A DNA stretch of 64,000 bases, from positions 563,953 through 627,952 of the forward strand of contig JAPTMU010000110.1 of assembly GCA_028583405.1 (NCBI GenBank), read 5' to 3'. Position numbers and translations under genes: made by a program. Numbering within the stretch: position 1 is the stretch's first letter; each line of letters starts with the position of its first letter. Origin of the DNA: Pogonophryne albipinna (taxonomy: Eukaryota > Chordata > Actinopteri > Perciformes > Artedidraconidae). This document shows, in pieces, positions 37,290-49,387 of the stretch. Below the pieces are notes generated by a model. The model made no database searches, was not told the origin of the DNA, and saw only the letters and a program-made list of their open reading frames with translations.

Positions 37290-38572
37290 CATTTGAAAAA
37301 CTAAATTGAAGAGTCATTAAACTGCATCACATTTTCTGTTCGTCTGGGCAAAAGTGTTTTTTCTAAGCTATAAGGGTCATTCCAGAATTGGAGGATATTT
37401 AGAGGTCAACACTTTTGAAAAATGAACGCTCTATTTCCTAATTTTCTGTATTTGAGAACAACAGGTAGTAAACACACATTGATTTGGCCAGCTCAGGCAT
37501 CAATGGTACATATTAAATGACATGTTTTATTTGTTGATTTTCAACGGCCCTAAATGGTGGACTAGAACTTTGAAATTAATTTTAATAATGTATTTTTACC
37601 TCTTAATCTAACTATAATTGAAATGTGTTCATTTTGAGTTCATTGTTGAGAAAAAGGGTTAAATGTTTCAACCTTAAAAAGAACAACCAAAAAAACATTT
37701 TTTCCCCCAAAATAACATTTGACAACAATCAATTTCATTAATGGCAGACCCTAAAGATAAGAAAAATCATTGGTGTGTTTTGTTCTACCTCGGGTAGGGG
37801 TATCTCGAAATCTGAGGGCCCTTCCTGCTAGACTATAAGTCAAGCTTAAAGATATTTAAACCATGTGCAAGTCAAGTCTCAAGTTGTTTAAGAAGAGTCA
37901 AAATGAAGTCAAAAACAAGTTAAAACATGTCAATACAAGTCCAATTTAGTTTCATTCAACATGTCCAGATCAAGTCTTATCAAGATGAGTTCAAGTCAAA
38001 TATCAAAAACTAAAGCCTGTTTTGAGGACTTGCTGCTAGACTATTAGATGTGGTTGAATGACACGAACATTGTCCAATATATTAACTTCTTAACGTCCAA
38101 GGCTCAAGCGACTCAAAGACAACTCTGACGTCCACAGAAAACATGTAAAACAAGTAGCCTTTCCTCAGACCCCCCCCTAAGGGCACAGTGACATGAACCC
38201 GATCCTCTTCCCCAACAGACACATCTTTAAATGTTCACTGATTAACAGCAGCACTAACTTGCTGCACACGAGACACAAAGCCCAGGGAGGCCCTTGTTGG
38301 TGCATTACTGTATGTTTCTGACTCCTGTGTTACATATTAAAATGACACACTTGTTCTGACGTCTTAGAAAGCTGATCGTTTTAATGTTCCACCTTTTTCA
38401 CCGTAAGCAACAACGTCTTTCTGAGGACCTTTGCTCCTTCTTGTCCTGTTTAAAAACCCAAAGCAGAGACATGTCAGCGGTACCTCAGTAGAGAGATGCT
38501 CAGAGCTCACTATCAAGGCTGCACACACTGTCTTTTCAATTACTAGCTGTTTTTAAAGAGCTTTCTTTAGCC
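37290..38572. other. Intergenic, no gene seen
   Basis: Non-coding and AT-rich, with a stretch of CAAGTC/AAGTCAA-type low complexity at about 37840-38000. Leads into the SLC22 fragment. Confidence 0.4.
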
Positions 38573-38853
38573 ATGACCACTTTTGATGACATCTTGGAGG
38601 AAGCAGGGACGTTTGGCCGCTGTCAGAAGCGGATCTTCGCCCTGTTTTGCTTGGTGTCCATGCCCTGGGCCGGGGTCTACGTGGGCATCGTCTTCCAGGG
38701 ATTCACCCCGGATCACTGGTGCAGAGACCCCGCGGTGGTGGAGAGGAGGCAGACGTGTGGATGGAGCCTGACGGAGGCTCGCAGGCTGACGGTGCCTCAG
38801 GGGAACAGATCTGAGAGCAGCTGTGAGCGGTACGAGGTTGACTGGAACGAAAT
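38573..38853 (+). pseudogene. SLC22 organic cation transporter, exon 1 fragment
   Basis: ATG in good context (AGCCATGACC) opens MTTFDDILEEAGTFG, the canonical N-terminus of SLC22A1/A2/A3-type organic cation transporters, followed by TM1 (IFALFCLVSMPWAGVYVGIVF), GFTPDHWCR, RRQTCGWS and RYEVDWNE of the large extracellular loop. Similarity stops abruptly after DWNE at about 38850, where intact family members continue through the rest of exon 1. The open frame runs on to a stop at 38971 with unrelated sequence. No further SLC22 exons are visible over the next 20 kb. SLC22 proteins are 12-TM polyspecific cation carriers; this piece would not be functional. Likely a truncated duplicate. Confidence 0.75.
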
Positions 38854-39046
38854 ATGTCACTATACCCAAGAAGTAAACAATGGAAAAAGAGAAATCTCCA
38901 ACGAGGCGTTCTGGGGCAGCAGACAGGTCTTTTCTGTGTTAGAGTTTTACTCGCTACAGGGTGTACTTTGAGGGTTTGTGACTGCAGACCGTTTACATGC
39001 AGAAAAACCTTCATGACACACAAAGGGGACGGGTAATAACCGGAAA

Positions 39047-39066
39047 AGCATGACATGGGACCTTTA
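39047..39066. repeat. MITE right terminus (CATGGGACCTTTAA type)
   Basis: CATGACATGGGACCTTTAA matches the complement of the common fish TTAAAGGTCCCATG end. Left partner not identified. It lies just after the SLC22 breakpoint, so this insertion may be part of what truncated the gene. Confidence 0.45.
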
Positions 39067-39597
39067 AATTACCGTAGGTCATGGGTTAAAGTCAAAGGTG
39101 GATGGAAGAAAAAGTAAGAGAGAAGACGAAAGCAAAGAAAATAAGTAAAAATATATATTCAGATGAATAAAATATAAATAGAATGCATTTACTTTAATGC
39201 TAATGTTCTTCTTACAACTCACTTATTCCCAAGTTGTGTCGTGCTCGTTAAGTGCAGAAAAATACAAATAATTGTAAAGGAATTTATGAGATTTAACAAA
39301 AATAGCCAGCCACTAGCATGCACACAATTTCTAACTAATAACAACTTTGAGGCAGTTTTTATAAGTATTTTTGTTGTGGTTCTAGAGATTTTAAAGATTT
39401 AAAGAGAATCCTTTCATGACTAACCTGTGTGTGTGTGTGTGTGTGTGATTTTTGGATTTCACTGTGCTGTGTCAAAGTTTCCTCTGAATATTGTCACACA
39501 CAAACGATTTAAGCCTCAGGGACGAGTGACGCTGGATTGAAGTGTGTGAAGAGAGACGTTAATCATGTTATTATAATTATTATCATTATTATTATTA

Positions 39598-39790
39598 TTA
39601 GGGGCGACTGTGGTTTAGTGTGATGATCACAGGTTCAATCAACATGTTGTTGTGTCCTTGAGCAAGGCACTTCACCCTAAAAGCTCCTGTGGGTATTGCC
39701 CACAGTATTGATGTATTACATGTCTAATATATGTCATGTAAAGTGCTTTGAGCACTTGGAAAAATGCTGTAATTAATACCATGAATTATT
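39598..39790 (+). mobile_element. tRNA-derived SINE
   Basis: GGGGCGACTGTGG head, GTTGTGTCCTTGAGCAAGGC body with CACTTCACCC, and the tail GTAAAGTGCTTTGAGCACTT followed by TTATTATT-type sequence, all typical of a widespread fish SINE. The pol III head is degenerate. Confidence 0.75.
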
Positions 39791-39949
39791 ATTTTTATTA
39801 AATTATCAAAGAGCTTTCTATTAACATAACATGAGCGGAAAGTGTTTATAAAAACATGTATTAAACATTTTCCCTGACCTCACATTGAGCATTTTGGTTT
39901 TCAGTTTCTATCTTCTGCTGCATCAACTAACATCAGACATGTATTTTTT

Positions 39950-41270
39950 TGGTTGGTTTAGTCACTTAGTTTGTTGGTTAGTTAGTAAGTTAGTTATTTG
40001 ATTAGTTGGTTGGTTTGTAGTTTTTAAGTGAGTTAGTTAATACGTTAGTAATAGTAGTCAACTTGTTAGACAGTAAGTCAATCAGTAAGTGAGTTAGTCA
40101 GTTAATTTATCAGTTAGTTAGTTAGTTAGTTAGTTAGTTGGTTTGGTTAGTGAGTTAGCTAGCTAGCCAATCAGTTAGTTAGTTTGTCAGTTAGTTAGCT
40201 AATCAGTAAGTCAGTTATTTAGTTTGTCAGACGGAAAGTCAGTTATTTATTTTTTCAGTTAGTTAGCTAGTCAATCAGTAAATCAGTTAGTCAGTAAATC
40301 AGTTAGTCAGTAAGTCATTTAGTAAGTTAGTTGGTTAGTCAGTTAGTTAGTTATTTTGTCAGTTAGTCAGTAAGTCAGTTTGTCAGTTAGTTAGTTAGTT
40401 AGTTAGTTAGTTTGTCAGTTAGTTAGTCAGTAAATCAGTTAGTCAGTAAGTCATTTAGTAAGTTAGTTAGTCAGTTAGTTAGTTATTTGTCAGTTAGTTA
40501 GCTCGTCAGTTAGTTAGTCAGTTAGTCAGTAAATCAGTGAGTCAGTTTGTCAGTTAGTTAGTCAGTTTGTCAGTTAGTCAGTAAATCAGTGAGTCAGTTT
40601 GTCAGTTAGTTAGTCAGTTTGTCAGTTAGTTAGTCAGTTTGTCAGTTAGTTAGTAAATCAGTGAGTCAGTTTGTCAGTTAGTTAGTCAGTTTGTCAGTTA
40701 GTTAGTCAGTTAGTCAGTAAATCAGTTAGTCAGTAAATCAGTTAGTCAGTAAGTCATTTAGTCAGTAAATCAGTTAGTCAGTAAATCAGTTAGTCAGTAA
40801 ATCAGTTAGTCAGTAAATCAGTTAGTCAGTAAGTCATTTAGTAAGTTAGTTGGTTAGTCAGTTAGTTAGTTATTTTGTCAGTTAGTCAGTAAGTCAGTTT
40901 GTCAGTTAGTTAGTTAGTTAGTTAGTTAGTTTGTCAGTTAGTTAGTCAGTAAATCAGTTAGTCAGTAAGTCATTTAGTAAGTTAGTTAGTCAGTTAGTTA
41001 GTTATTTGTCAGTTAGTTAGCTCGTCAGTTAGTTAGTCAGTTAGTCAGTAAATCAGTGAGTCAGTTTGTCAGTTAGTTAGTCAGTTTGTCAGTTAGTCAG
41101 TAAATCAGTGAGTCAGTTTGTCAGTTAGTTAGTCAGTTTGTCAGTTAGTTAGTCAGTTTGTCAGTTAGTCAGTAAATCAGTGAGTCAGTTTGTCAGTTAG
41201 TTAGTCAGTTTGTCAGTTAGTTAGTCAGTTAGTCAGTAAATCAGTGAGTCAGTTTGTCAGTTAGTTAGTC

Positions 41271-41303
<33 letters not shown>

Positions 41304-42215
41304 GTCAGTTAGTCAGTTAGTCAGTAAGTCATTTAGTAAGTTAGTCAGTTAGTTAGTTATTTGTCAGTTAGTTAGTTATTTTGTCAGTTAATTAGCTCGT
41401 CAGTTAGTTAGTCAGTTAGTCAGTAAATCAGTTAGTCAGTAAGTCATTTATTAAGTTAGTTAGTTAGTCAGTGATGGAGATTTAAAGGGATAACTGGTCC
41501 GCTTTTCAAATCTCCGCGCGTCCCTATCAAGCTGGTTATAATACAGGAAGGAATCCAGAGCTACCAAGTAACCGTTAAACAATAATCTACTTTAATGGTA
41601 ATATGACAATGCAATACAATCAATACAGTACAAATTCAATACAGTTATCTTTGGGATCCCGAATTTACCTGATGATCACGTGAGCCAGCCAGAGGAAAGA
41701 GACTGAACACAGCGTGTCTCTGTGTTTATACTTTCTAACAATGGGAGGAGTTATCTGATCCTCCCTTTTGGACCTCCTTGATTGGCAGCCCAAATATCAC
41801 AAACACCTCAGATCTTAGGTTTCCCCAATCACTGTAGCTCAGCTCCATTATCTCTAGATCTAAGTTGAATGCAAATTAAGACATGCTCTCACCTCCCCCC
41901 ATCTTCCTTTGTCCTCAAAAACACATGTCAACAGGCCCCAAATCCAGCTCACAGTTTTACACAAATTATTTCCCATTTTAAGCTTATTCATAGTTTGCTA
42001 ACATGAATACATACAAATATTTCACTACATCAGTTAGTTAGTTATTTTGTCAGTTAATTAGCTCGTCAGTTAGTCAGTAAATCAGTGAGTCAGTTAGTCA
42101 GTCAGTTAGTCAGAAAGTCAGTTTGTTATTTATTTTGTCAATTAGTTAGCTGGTCAGTCAGTTAGTTTATTAGTTAGTTAGTCAGTCAGTCAGTTAGTTT
42201 GACAGTTATTTAGCT
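39950..42215. repeat. GTTA/GTCA tetranucleotide array with higher-order repeat
   Basis: About 2.2 kb of alternating GTTA, GTCA, GTAA and GTTT tetramers, interrupted by a solo LTR at 41472-42029. A longer period is superimposed: the block around TTGGTTAGTCAGTTAGTTAG at 40331 recurs at 40850, giving a unit of about 519 bp. No coding content. Confidence 0.9.
41472..42029 (-). mobile_element. Solo LTR inside the tetranucleotide array (558 bp)
   Basis: A unique-sequence island with TG..CA ends: it starts TGATGGAGATTT and ends TTTCACTACA on +. TCAG flanks both sides, but that motif is part of the array, so it is weak evidence. A TATAAACACAG box on the minus strand suggests minus orientation. No internal retroelement genes. 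Confidence 0.6.
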
Positions 42216-42968
<753 letters not shown>

Positions 42969-43272
42969 GGCAGGCGCGCATTTAGTGTGATTAAGCGAGC
43001 AAGCGAGAGAGAGAGCACACCGTGCCAGGGACCGCGTTGTTAGCATCTGTTTAGCTAGCTGCACTAACGGATAGAAGGAGCTGTTTCTACAACAAGGTGG
43101 AGGGAATGTCCTCTCCTGTCAGACTGAGAGGCTCAGGTGAGCTAAAGGACTCTCTGAGTGTTTAGAATAGATAGTTAACTTTAGTCTAAGTTATCTCAGT
43201 GGGTCTCAAACGGTTTGGTCACGATTTATGTAAACAATTATTTCCGAGGCACACCTTCATATGATTATAGTT

Positions 43273-43440
43273 ACTGTACTGCCTCAGTTTAAAAATGTCA
43301 TAAAACTAAATGTGAAATCAAATATATGGTGCAATTTCTTTTTAGAGGGAGGACTCCACGAAGTTTAATGAGGTGGGCGATAATGGACATTATGGCTATT
43401 GAAGATGGCCTGTTTCCTCTTGCATACATCACACACACTA
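43273..43440 (+). repeat. Local tandem duplication, intact copy 1
   Basis: TACTGCCTCAGTTTAAAAA through GGTGCAATTTCTTTTTAGAG to GCATACATCACAC. The same sequence recurs split as 44049-44097 plus 47044-47163, so this copy shows the undisturbed order. Confidence 0.85.
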
Positions 43441-44436
43441 TCAAATATCTACAACAGTGCAAATGTTCCTGTTCGATCAAAACACTTGCAAACAATTGGC
43501 TAAACTACATCAGCTCATTTTTTGAAGATATTTCGTGGAGAACGGAGAATGCAAACTATCCGAGTGGACCATAGTGTATCTTTATGTATATATCCTTTAG
43601 GCCTGCATGTTTTAGGGGGTCACATCAACCAGCGCTCTACCCCTCGTGGCTCCACTGGACGTAGGCACCGTTTTTACTGTTACCTTCTTAGAAGACAAGG
43701 TTGAGCTCAATAACACGTCAAGCCTATCCCACATCTCTCCGAAACATACGCTGCGCCACCTAAATGTGTGTCTACTGAAGGAGGCCTGATTTGAGATATT
43801 AAGTCAATATAATTAGATATTAAGTCAATATAATGAGATAGTAAGTCAATATAATTTGATAACTATCAATATAATTAGATATTAAATCTAATTCTAAATT
43901 AAAATCTAAAAAAAAAGAACGATTCTGACTGAGAGGCCAAACAAACCTCAAGTCTTGAGGTAAGCAATGTGTTTCAGTATAATGCCCTACAGACCATCAT
44001 ACAGTTACAATCATTAATTCTCTATATACACATTTCCTGATTTACATACACTGTACTGCGCCTCAGTTGAAAAATGTCATAAAACTAAATGTGAAATTTT
44101 CATTCATATTTTTTTCACTTTCAGTCTTTATTTCGAACAGATAAAAAAATAACAAATAAAAAATAACAAATGTGAGAAACAGAATACCGTATTGTTATAA
44201 TACAGTATTTATCCACATTCATGGTAATATTTGTATATTCAACGAAAAAAACAAAAAAAGTCTTCATATTAATAATAATAATAAATCATATGTGTCCGAA
44301 AGGGAGCAGGAGGAAGCAAATGCTTATTAATTCCCACCCCTTACTTGATCAGTGATTGTCCTTTAAATCATTATGCAAGTTATTCCTACATACATTTACA
44401 TTTATACATACATATACAATCATTTCTCATCTTCAA

Positions 44437-44955
44437 TCACCTTTCTTCATTCTCATATTTTTCCAAAAAAGTGTTTCTGTACATCCTTTTAAACTGAATG
44501 ATGCTTGTGCTTTGTTTTAACTCCTGCTCCAAACCGTTCCATAAAGTCACCCCACAGATTGTTAAACTCATACTTCTCAGAGTTGTTCTGACCTTGAGTT
44601 GTTTCAAATGTAGATTTCCTCTCAAATTATACCCACCCTCTCTGTCTACGAACAATGTTTTTAATTTCCTAGGAAGTAGATTATGTCTGGCTCTGTACAT
44701 GATTTGTGCCGTTTTAAATTTAACCAGATCAATGAACTTCAATATGTGTGAATTCAAAAATAATACATTAGTGTGTTCAAGATATCCAACATTATTGAAA
44801 TCTCTTATAGCCCTTTTTTGTAATGTGCATAACGGCTGTAGGTTGGTTTTGTACGTGTTTCCCCAAATCTCCACACAGTAAATCAGATATGGCAATATTA
44901 GTGTGTTATAGAGTATGCAATGAGTTGTAGTCCAGAATATATCTGGTTTTCCCAA
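44437..44955 (-). pseudogene. LINE ORF2 C-terminal region
   Basis: Continues the RT protein in another frame: LYNTLILPYLIYCVEIWGN, LQKRAIRDFNN and TLWNGLEQELK are typical of the region after the RT in Jockey/CR1-like LINEs. Stop at 44437. Confidence 0.75.
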
Positions 44956-44968
44956 TATTGCGATAGTT

Positions 44969-46201
44969 TTAGCCAGTTTTGCTTTTACATGAGTGATATG
45001 AGGTTTCCAGCTGATGCTCTAAAACCACACCAAGGAACTTCATTTCATAAACTCTTTCTATCTGTATGTTATCTAGTATTAATTGTATCTGTGGATTTAT
45101 TTTATGTTTTCCAAATAACATAATCTTTGTTTTGCTTATATTTAATGATAATTTGTTTGTGTCAAACCAATGTTTTACTTTAATCATGTCTGCTGTTATC
45201 ACTTCCATTAGCTCTTTCAAATTGTCACCGGAACAACAAATATTAGTGTCATCTGCAAATAAAATACATTTCAATATATTTGATACTCTGCAAATGTCGT
45301 TGATGTATATTATGAACAGCTTTGGACCCAACACGGACCCCTGAGGTACTCCACAAGTTATGTTCATGTATTCTGATTTATGTTCACCAATTTCAACAAA
45401 TTGTTGTCTGTTGCTTAAATAATCTCTCACCCAGTTTAATCCCACCCCTCTGATGCCATACCGTTCCAGTTTTATCAGTAAAATATTGTGATCTATGGTG
45501 TCAAATGCTTTTTGTAAGTCTATAAGTATTCCCACTGCTTTATTGTCCATGCAGTTTGCTATTTCCTCACTTAATTCCATTAGTGCCATAGATGTTGATC
45601 TATCTTTCCTGAATCCATATTGACTGTCGTCCAAAAGCTGATGTGTTTCCATGAAACTGTCAAGTCTTTTTGTAAAAAGCTTTTCAAGGATCTTTGAAAA
45701 CTGAGAGAGCAAAGAAACAGGTCTGTGATTTGTGTAATGGTGTTTATCCCCAGTTTTATATAATGGTATAACTTTTGCTATTTTCATTTTATTTGGGAAT
45801 TTACCAGATTGAAAAGACAAGTTAAAGAGATGAGTCAATGGTTCTGCAATTTCTTCAATAATGTTTTTTACTATAATCATATCAATATTATTCCAATCGG
45901 TCGAGGATTTGCTTTTACATTTTCGCACAGTATCGATGATTTCTTTTTCTTCGACTGGTGTGAGGAAGAAAGAGCTATTGTTTTCATTCCAGAGGTTTGT
46001 ATCTTCCCCTTTAGTTGTTTCTACGGTTTTAATTTTTTCTGCCAGATCTGGCCCCACATTTACAAAGAATTCATTAAAACCATTAACCACATCTTCTGTA
46101 TTATTAATAACATTATTTTTGTCCACAAAAAACTCAGGGTAACCAGAGCTTTTTGCTCCATTTCTAATGACACTATTTAATACTTTCCATAAACCTTTCA
46201 T
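44969..46201 (-). pseudogene. LINE reverse transcriptase domain
   Basis: RT motifs in order: KIAKVIPLYKTGD, HRPVSLLSQFSKILE, QYGFRKDRSTSMAL, GILIDLQKAFDTIDH, CGVPQGSVLGPKLF, ILFADDTNI (FADD catalytic box) and FLGVVLE. The catalytic aspartates are present. A one-base frameshift near 45018 separates it from the C-terminal part. Confidence 0.85.
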
Positions 46202-46211
46202 ATTATTTTTA

Positions 46212-47043
46212 TTATTCTCTAATATTTTTATTATAGTATTCTTTTTTACATATCCTCAGAATATGGGTTAATTTATTCTTATATCTTTTATATTTATTTT
46301 CCGCTTCTGAAGTTTTATATTTTATGAATTGTCTATATAGTGTATTTTTCTTTTTGCAGGCATTTTTTAGGCCATTAGTGATCCATGCACTGTGACTTTG
46401 TTTGTGTCTCTCTCTGCGTTGTTTCACAGGACAGTTTTTGTCATAAAGTGCTTTAAAGATGTTTAGAAATTCATCATAGGCCTTGTCAATATCGTCTCTC
46501 TCATATACTACCCTCCAATTCTGCTTTAGTAAATCATTCTTAAATGCAATTATGTTTTCTTCAGTTCTCAATCTTTTGTATTTGAAATGGCTGGCGACTT
46601 TCGGTTTCTTAGAACTGCAGTGATAGACAATAAAAACAGGTAAATGATCACTGATGTCACTATATAATAGTCCGCCTACTGTATTGTTTTCCATAATGTT
46701 TGTAAATATGTTGTCTATTAATGTAGCAGAATGAGAAGTGATTCTACTAGGTCTGGTAATTTTAGGATACAAACCCATACTGTACAATGTATTGATGAAG
46801 TGTTCTGTCATTTTATGCTTATTTGGATTCAACAGGTCAATATTGTAATCCGAACAGATAAACATAATTTTTTGTAATGATTTAGTAAACATGTTTTCTA
46901 CCCTATCTGTAAATGTGTCAATACAGGTTCCAGGAGCTCTGTATATACAACTCACAATAACATTTTTAGACTTTTCCATACAAATTTCTACTGTAACACA
47001 TTCAAACAAATCGTCAACAGCTGTTGTCATGCTCTCCACCACC
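46212..47043 (-). pseudogene. LINE endonuclease domain (partial)
   Basis: APE-type endonuclease remnant: CIYRAPGTCIDTF, SDYNIDLLNPN, TRPSRITSHSATLIDNIF and SDISDHLPVF are recognisable in order. The usual GDFN at the active site reads SDYN here, a substitution of the conserved Gly. The frame ends at 46212 by a frameshift just before the RT segment. The first residues of the open frame to the right of 47043 come from flanking DNA. Confidence 0.75.
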
Positions 47044-47163
47044 AAATCAAATATATGGTGCAATTTCTTTTTAGAGGGAGGACTCCACAAAGTTTGATGA
47101 GGTAGGCGATAATGGACATTATGGCTATTGAAGATGGCCTGTTTCCTCTTGCATACGTCACAC

Positions 47164-47401
47164 TGTAGTGCCGAGAGATATGGAGTCAGAGGCGGTGCAA
47201 GGAAGGTGCAAGAATAGTAATTTATTCACAAGCTGCAAAGGACATGTTGTCGAGTCGTAGCCCGGGTCGACAAGAGAGAGAGCCAAGAGGGCACACACTA
47301 TTTATAGGTAACCCATAACATGTCCGTGTGGGAACAATAACCGCAACTGTAGTTCCAAGTTTGAATTATGTCCCAGTGGTTAAATAGGTGGTCACCACAC
47401 A
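47164..47401 (-). mobile_element. Short LTR (238 bp), minus orientation
   Basis: Read on minus: preceded by the polypurine run TCTGGGGGGGCT, begins TGTGTGGTGACCACC, contains CTATAAATAGTG (TATA) and GAATAAATT (poly-A signal), and ends GGCACTACA. This is a 3' LTR; the 5' LTR is not in the window. It is inserted in the second copy of the local duplication. Confidence 0.75.
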
Positions 47402-47800
47402 AGCCCCCCCAGAATTCAAACATGGCAAAAAAATATATCCCCACGTCCGTGGAGGAAGCACCACAAGGGCCGAGGAGGGTGGGGCCGCAGGTGAGGACCG
47501 GGCCATGGAACGGGCCACGAAAGGGGGCCGCAGGAGAGGGCAGGGGCCATAACGAGGGCGAGGGCACCCACACCGGGGGCGGGCCGTCGTAAGGGGGCCG
47601 CAGTAGGTGTCGCGGAGAAACCAGCAGGAAAGAGCGCAACCCGGCCGCAGGCAGATGCACAACGGCGGCGGGCACGAAGTCCTCGGCAGGTGTCGAGGTA
47701 TCCCCGGGAAGCAGGAGAGCAACCCGGCCGCAGGCAGACGTGCAACGGCGGCGGGCACGAAGTCCTCGGCAGGCGTCGAGGTATCCCAAGTCTTTCAAAG
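47402..47800 (-). mobile_element. GC-rich 3' internal region of the minus-strand LTR element
   Basis: Sharply GC-rich relative to the surroundings and contains an 83-bp near-perfect tandem duplication (units at about 47638 and 47721, with CGGCCGCAGGCAG and CCTCGGCAGG.GTCGAGG). No retroviral domain is recognisable in its frames. The join to the LINE at about 47800 is abrupt. Confidence 0.5.
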
Positions 47801-48586
47801 ACGGCGAAGTTGTGAAAGAAGCATTCCTGGAGGCTGCCGACGCGCTTTTGTTGGACAGTAAAAATAACAGTAGCATTTCAACAGGTTTTTGATATAATAA
47901 AAACTCAAGTCTTCTTCTTCGAGTCCGTAGCAATCTCAGATGTCGTTCTGCCAATATCGGGCACAGGCCACAGCTGATGGGGTAGGTTCTGCCAGGTCTT
48001 CTGGACTGCACCGGGGGGCATCGGCACATTCCAGTAGGTGGGATATTGTCTTCACTGATCCACAGCTGCACGTGTCTTCTGTGGTGTAGTTCCACACTTT
48101 CATCAGTGCTTTGCACCTCCCCTGTTCCACACGCAGTCTATTAAGTGACTTCCAGGTTGTCCAGCCAAGGTCGTGGCCACTAGCGAGGCTTTCCGTTGGT
48201 GTGATTCCTCTGTCCAGCCATTCAAGAGCTCGTGTGTCATTTCTTTGCCATTCATCTTCCCAGATGTTGGTCCTTGCTGCTTGTTTGGTTGTCTGGAGGG
48301 GCAGGACTGTCTGCACAAAACTGGCTCTGGGTCGGAGGCTGCGTGGGGGTGCTACGTGGCCATGCAAGGGGTATCTGATGTCTGTCTCCTGTGTTCTCCG
48401 TTCATCTTGAGCGATACCTAGTCGTCTGATGTGCGGGGGAGAGATGCTGGCTAGCGCATAGAGGCACGGGACAGGTGTTGTCTTAACGCATCCCGTGATG
48501 ATGTGGCAGGTGTCATGCAAGGCTGTGTCGACCAGTTTGGTGTGACGTGATCGTCTCCAGCTTGAACAACTCAAGTTAGATACCAT
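47800..48586 (-). mobile_element. I/R1-like LINE 3' end
   Basis: A 216-codon frame (47936-48586) encodes the C-terminal region of a non-LTR retrotransposon: TALHDTCHIITGCVKTTPVPCL, IRRLGIAQDE, LNRLRVEQGRCKALM and a terminal CSCGSVKTISHLLEC, the C-C-H-C knuckle of I/R1/Nimb-like LINEs. The upstream RT is absent, so it is 5'-truncated. 3'UTR extends to about 47800. Confidence 0.7.
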
Positions 48587-48825
48587 TATTAATCAGCTGT
48601 AAGTTTTAGTTTGTTTGAACTTATTCATTATAATTATTGTACAAAATGGTATAAGAATGCAAACATTAAGATCTGTTCTGTTTAAATTGATTATAGTCTA
48701 TTATCAATTCAGGTTAGTGTTGCTTGCATCCTATTTTAAAGGCATTTCTTTTTATACTCTACTAAAATGCAACAAAAAAAGGGTTTGATTATATTAATGT
48801 TCTTTTTGATTGCACTTTGGCAGCA
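48587..48825. other. AT-rich pre-insertion sequence left of the gypsy element
   Basis: No gene; ends in CAGCAGATTC, whose last five bases are the target duplication. Confidence 0.5.
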
Positions 48826-48830
48826 GATTC

Positions 48831-49371
48831 TGTGAGGAATTGCGGTATCTCCTTCTCCTTTTTTCTGTTTGTTTGTCTATCTGTTTGTCTGTCTTCCTGG
48901 CTGGGCGTGGTTGACCTACTTTCCGTTTTCCGCCAACTCACCTCCGCTCCTGTTTCTCATCATCACTGATTACCATCACTCACCTGCTGCTGCTTAAAAC
49001 TCCGGTTCGATCATCAGACTTCGCCAGTTCTTCGTATACTCACAGTGGTAAACTCCAGTTCCGGCTGACTAGATTTTCTAGTTCTTTTGTATACTCCTCC
49101 TGTTGGATTTTTTCGTATGCTAATCCTGTTCTGTTTTTTGCCTGTTCCAGAAACTCCACATTCCATTCCGTCCTGCCTGCCACGTCCAGCCCAACCTCCG
49201 TCTCAGCCCTGCTCCACGTTCTCCCCACTCTGTTCAGAGTTTGCTTTGTCCCCTGCCTGGTTTTTTGTGGACTTATTAAATCCAGTCTTTTTGACACTTC
49301 ACCTAAGTCTCCGTCCCAGTGTTCTTGCATAGCGGGTTCAAGTTTTGTGTCTCTTTACGAGGAGCTTAACA
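48831..49371 (+). repeat. 5' LTR of the gypsy element
   Basis: TGTGAGGAATTGCGG...GAGCTTAACA. Differs from the 3' LTR at a C/T in TATACTCCTCC and a G/A in TCTCAGCCC. Confidence 0.95.
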
Positions 49372-49387
49372 GAAGAACTGGCCAAAA

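Larger units (their letters stand above)
44098..47043 (-). mobile_element. 5'-truncated LINE of the Rex1/CR1-like group
   Basis: Minus-strand non-LTR element with partial endonuclease, full reverse transcriptase and C-terminal region, interrupted by two frameshifts. Flanks carry AAAT (44094-44097 and 47044-47047), a possible 4-bp target duplication judged against the empty paralogous site at 43311-43325. The 5' end is truncated within the endonuclease. The clade is inferred from RT-motif resemblance and not proven. Confidence 0.8.
44049..47163 (+). repeat. Local tandem duplication, copy 2, split by two retroelements
   Basis: 44049-44097 and 47044-47163 together match 43273-43440. A LINE sits between the two parts and an LTR element starts at 47164 immediately after CGTCACAC. 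The offset of about 776 bp between copies suggests a tandem duplication that predates both insertions. Confidence 0.8.

Noticed and set aside
47298..48116. 272-codon minus-strand frame spanning the LTR junction
   Set aside because: Runs across the LTR, its GC-rich internal region and the adjacent LINE 3'UTR; contains no domain and is a compositional artefact.
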